Shown piece by piece: positions 35,403 to 46,494 of a stretch of DNA of 64,000 nucleotides; the stretch's first letter is position 1, and each line of letters begins with the position of its first letter. The notes beneath the pieces were generated by a model. That model searched no databases. It was given only the letters and a program-made list of their open reading frames with translations, and was not told the DNA's origin. Both the position numbers and the translations under genes were made by a program. This DNA comes from Gautieria morchelliformis (lineage: Eukaryota > Basidiomycota > Agaricomycetes > Gomphales > Gomphaceae). The DNA lies in contig WHVA01000139.1 of the NCBI GenBank assembly GCA_015179125.1, forward strand, positions 124,001 through 188,000, written 5' to 3'.

Positions 35403-38393
35403 CTATCGCACAGCGCCAACATCCACATCCCATCGTTGCTTTCCTTTACTTTGGGTCTCTTCGATCAAGGGAGTTGCTGGCTGGGCCTCCCATATGCGTA
35501 TGGTGCGGTCATCAGAACACGACGCGAACACACGTGGGTCCCGGGGATTCCACGCAACGGAGTTGACGCTACCTGCACCATGCCCCCCGAGTGCCTCAAG
35601 AAGTTCACCCGTATCTCGATGCCAAACATAGACCTTGCCATCTTCGGAGAAAAGACGTGTGTGAGAGTGACATCAAAAGTAAACAAACACTCACCCTCGC
35701 TGCCGCTCACAACAAAATGGTCGTCCACGCCGCCGAAACAACTCCGGATGACGTTCTTGCTCTGCCGCTGGCCGGTGAATTTGCGTGCTAATCGAACGGC
35801 TTCCAAATCCCACAGCTGCACTTCCTGTAGACGTATAAACCTAATAAAATTTCTCGGGAGTATAATGAACGATGATTGACTCACATCTGGCCCATGGCTC
35901 ACCATGGCATACCGCGAATCGCTCGAGATCTTCACACTGGTCACTTCACCCAGGCCTTCCAGTGTGATCGAGCTGACCCAATTCAGCCAGGAGCAAATGG
36001 ATATCAATTGCAGTGGTACTCACGCCTCCACCCGCTTCTCCGCCCAATTCCAAACCATAATACGTTTCTCAAACTTTTGTACGATAGGGGCGGCACCTGG
36101 AGCTTGCGGTGGTGTGTTGCCCTCAATCTCTTGTTGTTGTGTCTCATCAAGTGACACCGTGATGGGAGCGCGAGATATTCCTACGGCGACAAGCCGCGAT
36201 CCGTCAGGTGCAGTAGAGACATCTGTTATACGGATTGGAATATTGTCCCACGCGTCACGCTGTCTACCCTGGCTGTCCTGCAACAAGAAGCCAATATCAG
36301 GTTCAAGCATACATCAGAATGACATAAGTGTTGCCTCACCCAGAAAATGATCCGTGAGTCCATCCCTGCGGAGATGAAGCCTGACCCATCTGGGAGCCAT
36401 TCTAGTGCAGTCACAGTTTCTGTGTGTGCCTCCAAATCCTTAACACAAACACCGGTCTAATGCCTATGACGTCAGTGGGTCCCAGGCGTATAATGAATTT
36501 GCTATATACCTTTGTCTTCCACACCTTAATAGTTTGATCCGCACAAGTAAGAAGCGTCTCATCATCTGGCGACCATGCAAGACCATTGACAGCCTTCTGA
36601 TGATTTCGCAACACCTGTTCCGGTACGCACTCACGTCCCGTTGAAGGATTATCTGGCTATTTTCATACAGAAGTAAAATACCGGTCAGCAGCATCTCAAA
36701 CTCGAATGCGAGCCTACTCACTCCAATCCGCCAGATTATCGCCGTTTGATCGGACGATGCCGTGGCCAGGTAACAGCCGCTGTGGCTCCATTGGAGATCC
36801 CACACCTCATCCTCATGCTCAGCAAGGATGAGAGTCGTCACGCCAGGGAAGGATTCCCGTCCACACACGTGGTCAGTGTACAGTGAGAACGGTGCCGATG
36901 TGTTGTGGTATACACAAGAGTGGCGTTGATACTCGCGTGCCTGCTCAAGCAGCACATCGAAACGCCGTGGCGGGATCATCACCGAAGACGGAATATAACC
37001 TTCAAATACACCATGATAAGTCTCAAACAGACTCGACTCGTCAGACGCTTACGCTGTAGATATAGTAATAACCGATGGCGAGAACCTCCTCGTGCACCAT
37101 CCCACCGCGCTCCTCGACGCACCTCATCCCCACTAGCGGACATGAGTAGACTACATAATACGCGTCGATCACGCTAAAACACAAAATTACACGGCTCAGA
37201 ACGTACCTGGACAGCAGCTGCAATCGTTCCGAGTCGATATCGAGTGGCGCAAGCTCGCTGCGAAGTACGACCAGCGCGGCATTCAGTTCCTGAGCCTCAA
37301 GCAGCTCGAGGTATTTCTGCTGGCTTATCAAGAACTTGGCTGCCTGTGTAAGAATGAATGAGAGGTTAGGAAATACAGTGAATAGCTAGCTAAAGGACAA
37401 GAGCAAACCCTGCGATCGTTCTCGTCCGGAGCTCCCAGGCGCTCCATGGCCTCTTCAGCCTGATCCCAGCGACCTTGCATTATAGCTTCCCGGAAGGCCG
37501 ACACCACAGTTGATTCGAGCCTATAGCCAGATTCGGCCTCAAGAACATTGGCCGATTCGCTTCACGTGAAATAAGTTAAAATTGTAGTTTGGTGGATCAA
37601 GAGCTGAACTTACGCGTATCCAACGTCACGCAAACTTTGTATGACAAGCCTGACGAATTCTTCTCGGTCGACATGTGAGCCTTCGTATAATGCTGTCCCA
37701 GGAAGCGTCACTCTGACAACCTCCCAGGGGCGAGGAGTAAGGGAGGCGTGCCCATTGGCCAAGGGCACACCGTTGAAATGGCCATTGGTACCAGAAGGTC
37801 CAGCAAGCATGGAGGAATCAACAATGTTACCGCGTTCGTGGGGAGGCTCAGGTAGGTCACGAGAAGGAGTTGGAGAGCGTGATGATGGTGCATCCTGCAG
37901 CCTCATGCTGTTGGCGGCGTGCGAAATCTGGGAAGTGGAAATAGGGGACGACAAGCGATTGAATTGAGTAGATAAGTGTACGGTGTCGATACGAGGTCGC
38001 TTGCGTGCAGGCTCGTTGAGGTCGTATTCAGACCTAGTTGTCGGAGGTAGATGTGGCGAGACTGCGGCAGAATGTAGAGAGTGATTAGATGTAAGGCTTT
38101 GTTCGTCGTCTGAATCTCTCTGTGACCTTGTACGAGTGGAGGGGACGAGCCTCTGGAAACTAGATTGGGAGGCGTCCAGAGCGGCAGGGGTTTGAGATGG
38201 CGGGTCTGTACTTAGGATGGGCTCAAAGCAGTCCTGGTGGTGCCCAGCTGGGTGAACCGGTGTATTCGAGTGCGTTGTGTACTCAATATTGACGCATTCG
38301 ATTCTGCCAATTGACAGTGGATGATCGCAGTTGAGAGCAACTTGAGGGGCAGCCGCCTTACACTTACTCCCCAATACGAAAGGTTGAAGACAT
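35403..38393 (-). CDS. GID7: GID7/WDR26 homologue, CTLH and WD40 repeat subunit of the GID/CTLH ubiquitin ligase
   Basis: A scaffold subunit of the GID/CTLH E3 complex. The N-terminus is Ser/Pro-rich, then [20 protein letters not shown] with RDVGY and [18 protein letters not shown] form the LisH-like part. The CTLH domain reads [20 protein letters not shown] and [20 protein letters not shown], with [20 protein letters not shown]. The linker with [20 protein letters not shown] and [16 protein letters not shown] is specific to this family. The WD40 repeats follow ([72 protein letters not shown] and more). It ends [20 protein letters not shown] then about 16 residues to the stop at 35403. The 5' end is uncertain: a start at 38393 (MSSTFRIGE) with two introns fits, but I cannot exclude others. 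Many introns. Confidence 0.85.
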
Positions 38394-41300
38394 TACTCCC
38401 ACGATTATAATTCTGTAATACTAGGTGCTTATCTTCGTAGCACGACATGTAACTACTAGCTAGATCAGCTGGGTGTTTGCAGTCCACCGTTAGGGGCTGC
38501 TACTAATAAACTCCACAGCCTTAACCCCTAGTGCAAGTCGGTGACTAGGGGAGTGAGTGGTTCATTGCATACGATGGCTCCTTCATATCGTCTGTCCCAG
38601 TCGCCGCCGACGAGTGCTCAATATATACTTTTATCCGCTAAACAGGGCCTTCGATATCAATTGCACGAGTTGGTTAAGGTAACGGTAAGCGTTCCAACGA
38701 CAATCGTATCGGTGAGACTCATGACTCGGGGTGCCATCGCCATGGCCAAATAGCGGCTCCGTTTCTTAGCTGAGGTGCACTTCAACAGACGAACGGACAC
38801 GTTAACTGGCACTCGGCAGTGCAGGAGATAGACGTCGGCCTTGGAAGTCACGGTAGTGGGGATACAAACGCGGTTGATGACCGTGCAGTTCGTGACAATT
38901 AGGGCTAGTGTCACGCTTGCACAAATAACACCCCTCTTGTCACAAACATTGTTAATCTCAGCTCGTCCCCGTCGCTGGCCGGTCACGCTCAATATCACTT
39001 ATAGGAGTCCTCTTCGGCCTGGTTGAGGACGCAGTCGAGGCGTGGGCGCCCAAGACCAGTACTGTCTCCAGTGCCTCGTAGCTTGGACTGCATGATTCAT
39101 CCAGTCTTTGTGTCAAGGCGGCGAACCAGCGCGATCAAGGATGGTAAATTTGGCGAAGGCATCGGTCTCTGCACCCATGTGGGGGGAGCCGGCCAACATT
39201 TCTTCGGTATTGTGAAGTCACGAGTCTGCAGCATATTACCGCTATTGCTAAAGACATCTTGGCGTCTTGATGGTATCTATTGGGATGGATGTTCTGGATC
39301 TGCGTTGCACGATTATACATCTTCCCTGGAGGTATTGCAATGTTCATGATCCAGTTAACACCTGCCAGAATGCATGACATTAGCATTCCCATGTCTATTC
39401 AGGAGCCGTTGCAACTCATAAAATCTAGCTTTCATTGTCTTGTCGCCCGAACACATTAAAGCTCGGAGTTCAGGCCGTTGAGAGGACAATGGATATCGAC
39501 TCACCCCGCACCCCATTCCAATACTTAGCTCCAGCCATTGATAGTGAATCAATCTTCCGATGGCAACCGAATCAATAGCTCTCTCCCCGCACGCGCACTC
39601 TATATCCACACCCTCACACCCCCTGTCGCCGTGGACGCTTCCAAGGAGTCGTGTTGCGGCCACTGGCGTTAGCTCCTTCACTCGTGGTCGGTGAAACATG
39701 TTCGGCCGCACACCATCTATTGATGTCGACCATAAGCCACCCTCGCTCACCCCACCCCACCCCCTCAACACAGCAGCCATGTGTGCAACATACCGTCTCG
39801 TTCGCACCGCATATTTCAGTTACACGGAGCGGGTTGTTGAAGCAAGCTGCCGCTATCAAAACCTGTATATATGCGTTGGTAGGGCATGTGCAAACCAGTG
39901 AGTTGCCTCTCGCCTGTTTATTTCTTTAAATCCTTGATAACATATCAGACCTTGTGGTAATGTTCCAAAAGTTGTTTCTCCTGTCGTGTATTAATGTCTT
40001 GCTCGCTGCAGAACCGCCGCCGCTTGGGAAAGACGTTCCTATCTTTCGTCCTACACTGCCCCTTATCCCTTAATGTTGGGCTTTACCAGTGGGTGTGCGC
40101 GTGATGTACCTTCAGGCAAGACAAGACAAAAACAAGTGTCTGAATTAGTCCCATGACCTTCCGGTTCCGTACGAAGGCGAAGGCAAAGACAAAGATGCGT
40201 GGCGATAATGACTTCCAAATCCTGTTCCCCGTCCATTAAATTGGTTCTCCACCCCGTCCGAGGACGTGTATTAATGTGACTACGACAAAGACGCAGACCC
40301 GTTCTACAGGATTTGCAACTATTCCTCGCCTAGGAGGCAACAGGTCTTGGCTACGGAACAATGCGGGCGAGCAATTTAACTGGAAATCAAATGGGTATGC
40401 CTACCTATACAGCTGGACCCGTCCTGTCCGCGTAAACTCTATGGAACGCTTAAAGAATAAGGGCCGGCTTACGTTTCATTTTATTTTGGAACGTACACGC
40501 TCAGGTTCCTGCTTTGGATCTCGCCCTGGGGACGTTCAATGGGCGAACCCCAAAGTGCGGATAGACACCCTCACACTCCCATGCCACGGTGACCATGACG
40601 CGGCAAGAAGATGTGGCGTCAGTAGTTCATTGTATATTCTTGATATTCGCGATGCATGGTTGATTGCATCCTTTTCCCACTCCTATGCCTGGAGTCTCAG
40701 GGATGCGGTGGTTTATTTTCTGTAAGAGCCCGAACGCGCTCAGGACAGGGAGTTGGCAGCGGCGCCTTCGGACGTGCATAGCTTGCAAGACCGCGTGTCC
40801 CACCCCTGCATGCGTAAAATCCGTGTCCCGGTTTCCCTCGCCACTTTTGAAAGCCCTTATTAATGTCAAAGATCATCACGGGTAAGTTAATTATTTTTTT
40901 GCCGCTCGCTATGCATCGCACCGTGATTCAACCATGCAGCTGAGATGGGCTTTCTCTTCTTTCTTTGTCTGAAGTATTTTGTAAATAATAAATCAATTGT
41001 ACTGTTTTAGTTGCCAATTCGACTCCGTATGTTGTGTGTGAGAAGTACCGTGCTTTGGTGGACCTTTCACTCTTTTCCATCTGCGCGGGACCAATGATGG
41101 TTTGGTCACACGTTACCACACTTGGACATGGTCACAACTGCGTGGTTATAAGAATTTTTATGTCGCCGCCATTGCCTCCTCCATCGTCGTTTGTCACCGG
41201 TCGTGCTACGTATTTTCCCAGGCCTGGTGTCCTCTCTTGTCCGCAGTGATCCAGTGAGCCTGGGAAAGAGATGCTGCGCAACCCCCAAATCGTTCGGAAG

Positions 41301-41843
41301 CTGTACAGTGCCTTCATTTGTTCTTTGAGAGGAGTTACTGTCAACTCTCCGAGTCGTTAAAGGTAAAACTACCGATACCGTAGTCGCCCATTTTGATATG
41401 TGCGTTCGGTTTGTCGCCACGTACACATGTAGGCCATGCGAACTAGGTTTTACTCTGAGTTAAAAGAATATGGGTGAGCACGTGGAAGGCTCCCCTGAGA
41501 TTGGCACCAATATTCTTTTTTTGTATATGGTCTGCCGATGTGACCAGCGCGTTAATAACCAACAGAACCCGGAAGCTGGAAGGTTCGGAACTGTTTTTGG
41601 TCAGAATCATTCAACGACTTCCAGACATTGATTAACAGACGTATCAAACCACCGCATACAACAGCTAGGTCCACGAGGAATACAAGATACCGCCCTTCCT
41701 ATACATTCTGACGTTCTGGACTTGATAACCTAGGATGAGAGCTATTTACGTGTGCTATGCATGAGATATGTGATCGGAGTAAGGCCGGTTTTCGGCCGCA
41801 AATTGTGATGAACTTGATGGAGTTGATGTAACGCAAAATGCTA
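38394..41843. other. 3.4-kb stretch without recognisable genes
   Basis: Open frames on both strands (for example 40276-40725 plus, 38657-38998 minus) have no family features, no consistent splice pattern and random-looking composition. No terminal repeats, target duplications or RNA genes were identified. It could hold a decayed mobile element, long upstream sequence, or a non-coding transcript. Confidence 0.5.
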
Positions 41844-42989
41844 TTACTTGCGCCGAATGGGTAAACGTGGGTCGGTGGGCAATTGCGAATGTGCCCTATG
41901 TTTGGGCATAAACAAGGTGGCCATTGGATCTTTCTTGGGCGCCCCGTGTCCACCCGTTGACGGCGGCGCCAATGGCTTGACTGTTGGGGGACTTGAGCAC
42001 TTACTTTCGATAGCTGGGCTACCATTGGATGCTGGTAGCTTTACTGGAGATGGGAATGGCCCTGCTTGCGCGTGTGCAGCCTTGGGAGGGGAAACTAGTC
42101 GTGGTTTGACCGCCTTGGTTGACATGGGTGGTAACATTGAAGGGCCATACACTAAGCGTTGGATCTTAATCGACTCAGCTCGCGTTTTTTCGATTAAACT
42201 CTTAGGCTTGCTAGGGCCCGGGTTGACTGGAGTAAGGGTTCAGTCTATGCCACAATGTAAGTCGACGGAACCTACAGCGGGCTCTCTTGGAAGGAGGTAG
42301 TCGATCCGTGTAGACCACTTGTCGGTCTTTCTTTTCTTGGTCCACTTCTTCCCGTCTGCATCGTATGCGGGTGCCAACTTCCTCCAATCTCTTTTCTTCG
42401 GAACCACGACAGACCTGAAATAGTGGATTGTGCATGAAAAATAAAGCCACAGCGATGTCACCCGGCGTACAAAATATTGTTTCCTCCAGCATTCGGGTTC
42501 CGGAAACTCGCGTTTCTCGTACTGAGTTTTAGATCTAGGAAAATCTCGAAAACAGAGGGCCTGCCAGACTGCTGTGATAGACTTGGGTTAAGACAGAATA
42601 TTGCGAAACAAAAAAAATTGATATACTTCTGTCTTCGCTCTCCAAGCACTGCCACAAATACAACACAGCCTTGAGCACATCGTCCATAGTACAGATTTCT
42701 ACTCACCGATGAATTCTTTTCTAAGGCGAGCAACTGTTCTGCAGAGCAACTTCGAAGAATGGGTTCACAAAGCGGATAAGGCGTATCTCCCAAACTCAAA
42801 ATGGCTAAAGTGTGGATCAGAACTGCTGCAACATGACGCAAAGAGATCGTACCGTCCAGATGGGAGTTGATGTCTGCCAGGGCAACTGGGTGAGACTCGA
42901 GGAGAGATGAGAGACCTATGCGCACATCGATAGCAGTACTGTGTAAGACTTGGTACTCGGCAGAGCTGGCTTTCCTCTTGTGCAGACAT
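41844..42989 (-). CDS. ELA1: Elongin A homologue (RNA polymerase II transcription factor SIII subunit A)
   Basis: Elongin A binds elongin C and, in yeast, forms an Ela1-Elc1-cullin 3 ligase acting on stalled RNA polymerase II. The start is MSAQEESQLCRVPSLTQYC at 42989. After an intron comes SVLIHTLAILSLGDTPYPLC then EPILRSCSAEQLLALEKNS, the elongin-A motif. Next are TAVWQALCFRDFPRSKTQYE and FPEPECWRKQYFVRR, matching the W-LC-RDF and PE-WR--Y signature. A basic region with DRLPPSKRAR follows, then YGPSMLPPMSTKA and a Pro/Ser-rich tail ending DPMATLFMPKHRAHSQLP plus about 11 residues, which fungal elongin A proteins share. At least three introns are inferred from conserved phases. Confidence 0.82.
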
Positions 42990-44750
42990 TGTAATAGCGG
43001 TTAAGCTGGGCTGGGTCTCTAGCGCCGGCCGGCTGGCGGTTTTTGAAATTTGGACCGATATACTGTACCAGTACCATGGATGCATCTTCAATGAAGCTGT
43101 CACCGGATACTCCATTCCGGAGGCCCTGTTATGTCTTTCAATGACACCGGTATATTTTTTTCGTGCCAGAGGGTTGGTACGGCAGTCACTAGCTATGACT
43201 AGTAAGTTTCAGGCTCAAGCGGCCTTGAGGTTACGTTGATCCTTGACGCGGAGAGTTCATATCCACTGACTTGGACGGGTCGAAAATTCATCACGACTCC
43301 CACCCTCATAATCCCTCGAGTTCAAGGTATGTCCACGAATTTCCACAAATCGAAGAAGCCTTTACAGCAGATTTATCGATCGAGACTGTCGGTGAAGAGA
43401 CTATCATGCCTTTGTCCGCCGCACCAGCCAGTTCCTCCTGTCTCCGCAGCTCGTCACCGTTCGAGGAACAGGTTCAGTGCTATGCAGCCAGAAGAGCGTC
43501 TCCTATCATCTCGTCCAACTAGCATGGTCCCACTGAGAAATGTTGCCCCTGTGCCTTGACAGCAATGACCCTCACGTTGCCTATGATGCGAGTTAACAAG
43601 ACATTGTGAACTTATCAGCTAGCTCAGGATCATCCCCGCATGATTCATGGAAGTCTGCCTCATATTCATAGACATGGAGGTGTGTACGTTGCAGCTTTGA
43701 GCTCTCTTGGCACCCGAGAAGGTACGACTCGATTTCAGGGTATCGGAGCTGTCGGCGTGGTCACTTGTTCCTATCTTGAATAAAATGGGTCGTTTTAGTA
43801 TGTACTGCTTTGAAAATAAACAGTTTCAACGCTAAATATCTCTGGATTCCTATGCCAGCCAAGCAGTAATGTCTAAACATACCGTTTTGTAATCTCGTGC
43901 TAGGCTTATCATTCCCCCCGCCCCACGGATACCCTGTTTGCTGGACAACCCATCTTGAGACTGCGTATGCTGAGAGTAACTTGTCTTAGACGCCCTTAGA
44001 GTGGACGAGACGGTAATCTTCTAACGGTCATTTGTAATACGCGCCGAGCGAGTTAAGTCCTAACGCCGATTCAGTCCGACTGGTGAGACGAAAATCTGGT
44101 GTGAGAACCGGCAAAGTCTGCAAATATCTGATGCAGATTAAGCTCTGGACCATTACCACGAACAACGAAAACCGCCTTTCATACTGCGTGACAATTCATC
44201 ATGTGGGGATTTGGGCTGTACGTCTCGCCGCATCATTAGATATGCGGTCCCAAGCCATCAAAATGGTACGGATCGTACCATGGTATAGCCTAAAGCGATA
44301 CATACTCTTGGAAATCTTTGTTGCCAGACTGGGTCAACAGTGACACGTCCTTCGATGTCGGATCCCCAACAACTTGTCGCATTTAGACTTTTAGAGGTGG
44401 TCGCTTAGCTCACCCGGGGGTGCCTTACTCGTCCCACTCTTGGCTTGGAAGCTGCTTTGGCTAACGCCCCCGCTGCCACGAAATGCTCCGTAAAGGATCA
44501 TACCCACGGACCCATTCTGATCGACAGCAAAGACCTCCGGCGGACTGTGCGGACCTATAAGTCTTGTTCCACGAGTGACGCACTCCTTCCTTGTATGGCC
44601 CGTCTGTGCCCCCTTTAAGAGACAGCTAGTTGCATATAGACCTCTGGACCCCAGACGGTGTAACCGGCAGCCATACAATACCTCGTAGAACCCTGCAGCG
44701 AAGGACGTCGCTGAGCCTCACCATCCATTGCGCCTCCGACATCAAATTAC
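42990..44750. other. 1.8-kb stretch with only weak coding signals
   Basis: Lies between the divergent elongin A and WOPR genes and must contain their promoters. Two overlapping open frames at 43236-43559 and 43271-43522 (plus strand, 107 and 83 codons) have no recognised features and were not called as genes. Confidence 0.5.
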
Positions 44751-45647
44751 ATGTTTTATTCTCCAGTGCAAGACTTGCAGCGTCCTACACATCCGCGGCT
44801 TCGCATTCGAGATGCCCGTGATGCACAGATTGTGCTCGAGGCAGTCCGCTCTGGCGTTCTCCAGCCGGTGGAACGCCGCCTCAACGAGGGAGAACGGAAT
44901 ATGTTCATACGTTCTGGTGCCGTTTTTGTCTGGGAGGAAAGTGACGACGAATACGGCATAAAAAGATGGACAGACGGAAGGATGTGGACTCAATCTCGTG
45001 CACGGGAGCCCTTCCTGTTCTACGAGGTTTGTAGCAAACCTTCAAAGTGCGTTGTCGAGCTCTGACGTAAGACTTCAGGAAAAGTCATCACAGGGATCCA
45101 AGTACGTCGATTCGCCGCAATGAGAACATAGTAACCTAAAGCATGGTCTTTTGACCAAAGGGTTAGCGCAGCAGGATCCTACAGGTTCGTAGACTCCTCA
45201 CCACAAGGACAGTCACGTCCGGCACCCCATTCGCAGTTTCCTGGTGCAGGCGGGCACTCCATGGGCCTCATCAAGCAAGCATATTCCGCTTGGACGAGTG
45301 ACCCAAGAAGCTCGAAGCGAAGGAAGTGGCATATCACCGCCTATTTCTCACAGGCGGACTTGAATGGTCTTCCGACGCCAGTTGAAGACCCATGCTTGCG
45401 AAATGTCGCGATTCCGTCCGGAGTATACCGCAGCGGCAAAGCAAGGACAAAAGATCCTGAACCTGACGCGGACACAAATGGTCGCAGTGGTCTACAGCAG
45501 GGATATTCGTCACATCATTCGAGTTCCTATCATTATTCATCAGCATCGACGCCAACTCCACGCCCTTCAGCACCACCAGGTTATGACGGGAGGTTGCCCG
45601 AGGACCAACGCCTGATTCGGATGTTAAATTCACAACACATAATGTGA
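44751..45647 (+). CDS. Gti1/Pac2 (WOPR) family transcriptional regulator
   Basis: WOPR proteins are fungal DNA-binding regulators of morphology and mating (Wor1, Gti1, Pac2). Exons 44751-45026, 45079-45101 (23 bases) and 45185-45647 join to 253 residues. The first WOPR box reads RLRIRDARDAQIVLEAVRSG, LNEGERNMFIRSGAVFVWEE and IKRWTDGRMWTQSRAREPFL, the second GLIKQAYSAWTS with KRRKWHITAYFSQADL. A Ser/His/Pro-rich tail of about 90 residues ends RMLNSQHIM. A lysine in the second box and the RWTDG turn, known DNA contacts, are present. The short spacer between the boxes is carried by the microexon and the start of exon 3. No neighbour suggests a specific target. Convergent with cwf18. Confidence 0.9.
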
Positions 45648-45793
45648 ATGTTGGCATGCGTTGGTTTGGCGATCCATCTGGGACAGCGCTATTCCTGGAG
45701 GAGCAATACAAGAGTGGACTCAATTTCAGGATCAAACATATTTGACGACATACAACGAATACCGCATTATATATATTATATATATTATTCCGT

Positions 45794-46436
45794 TCATTCA
45801 TCATCATCAGATTCGTTTTCTACCTCGCGACCTTTCTCGTGAGCATTCAGTGCACCCACTAGATCATTTTCATCCCCCTTTTGAGCAATAATCCGCTGAC
45901 CTAACATGACGTCAAAGTCAGGAAGCTATGCTTAGAGTCAAATACTCACGAATGAGCGTGTGGATTGCTTCGGCAGTCTTCCGATCAAGTTTCGCCAACT
46001 TCCTCTGCATTTCGCGTTTCAGATCCCAGTTCGGTCGTTTCGGTGCAATATTCAAAAGATCCTAATGTATATGTGTATTGGATAATATCATTGTACTTGG
46101 ATCGGAGTAGGACATACCAACTCTTGTTGTCGTCGCTCAACGTCTTCAGCGATGATCTGCTCCGCCACACCTTCCACATTCCTTTCTACCGTGTCTTCTA
46201 AACCATCCACTGGGTCACGCTTGCGCAAAGTACGCGTTTCGGGGTCAAAGTTGCGTCCTTTCAAAACCTTTGGCCGTGGTTGATCCCTTGAATAAATCGG
46301 TGAGCCTCTGGTGGTACCACCGTATAATACAAGGATCGTACCCATCCTGTGCATCATCGGCATCCTGCCCACCCTTTCTTTTCCGAAGGGCTAACAACCG
46401 TTCTTTGCGTGAGCTGGCAGCATCTGCGAGTGACAT
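45794..46436 (-). CDS. cwf18: Pre-mRNA splicing factor cwf18 (CCDC12 homologue)
   Basis: Small nuclear component of the NineTeen-associated spliceosome core. Start MSLADAASSRKERLLALRKR at 46436. After an intron comes RPKVLKGRNFDPETRTLRKR, then DTVERNVEGVAEQIIAEDVE, the family hallmark, then NIAPKRPNWDLKREMQRKLA and KLDRKTAEAIHTLI, then QKGDENDLVGALNAHEKG and the acidic end VENESDDDE. Three introns are evident (one near 46285-46340). Stop at 45794-45796. Its start codon is only 58 bases from that of GUF1 on the other strand. Confidence 0.92.
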
Positions 46437-46494
46437 GATAAGTAGTATGTAACACGGTCGTCGGAGTCCAAAGTGGCGTGTCTCTGTAAAACTG
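46437..46494. promoter_or_regulatory. 58-bp bidirectional promoter of cwf18 and GUF1
   Basis: Only 58 bases separate two divergent start codons. There is no TATA box. The region must contain both 5' ends or transcription starts inside the coding flanks. Confidence 0.55.

Noticed and set aside
38640-38725. tRNA-like text (GAGTTGGTTAAGG resembling an A box)
   Set aside because: No B box at the right distance and no acceptor stem.
40276-40725. 149-codon plus-strand open frame
   Set aside because: No recognisable motif and no neighbouring exons in phase; could be chance.
43236-43559. Two overlapping plus-strand open frames upstream of the WOPR gene
   Set aside because: Different frames with similar plausibility, no family features; not enough to call a gene.
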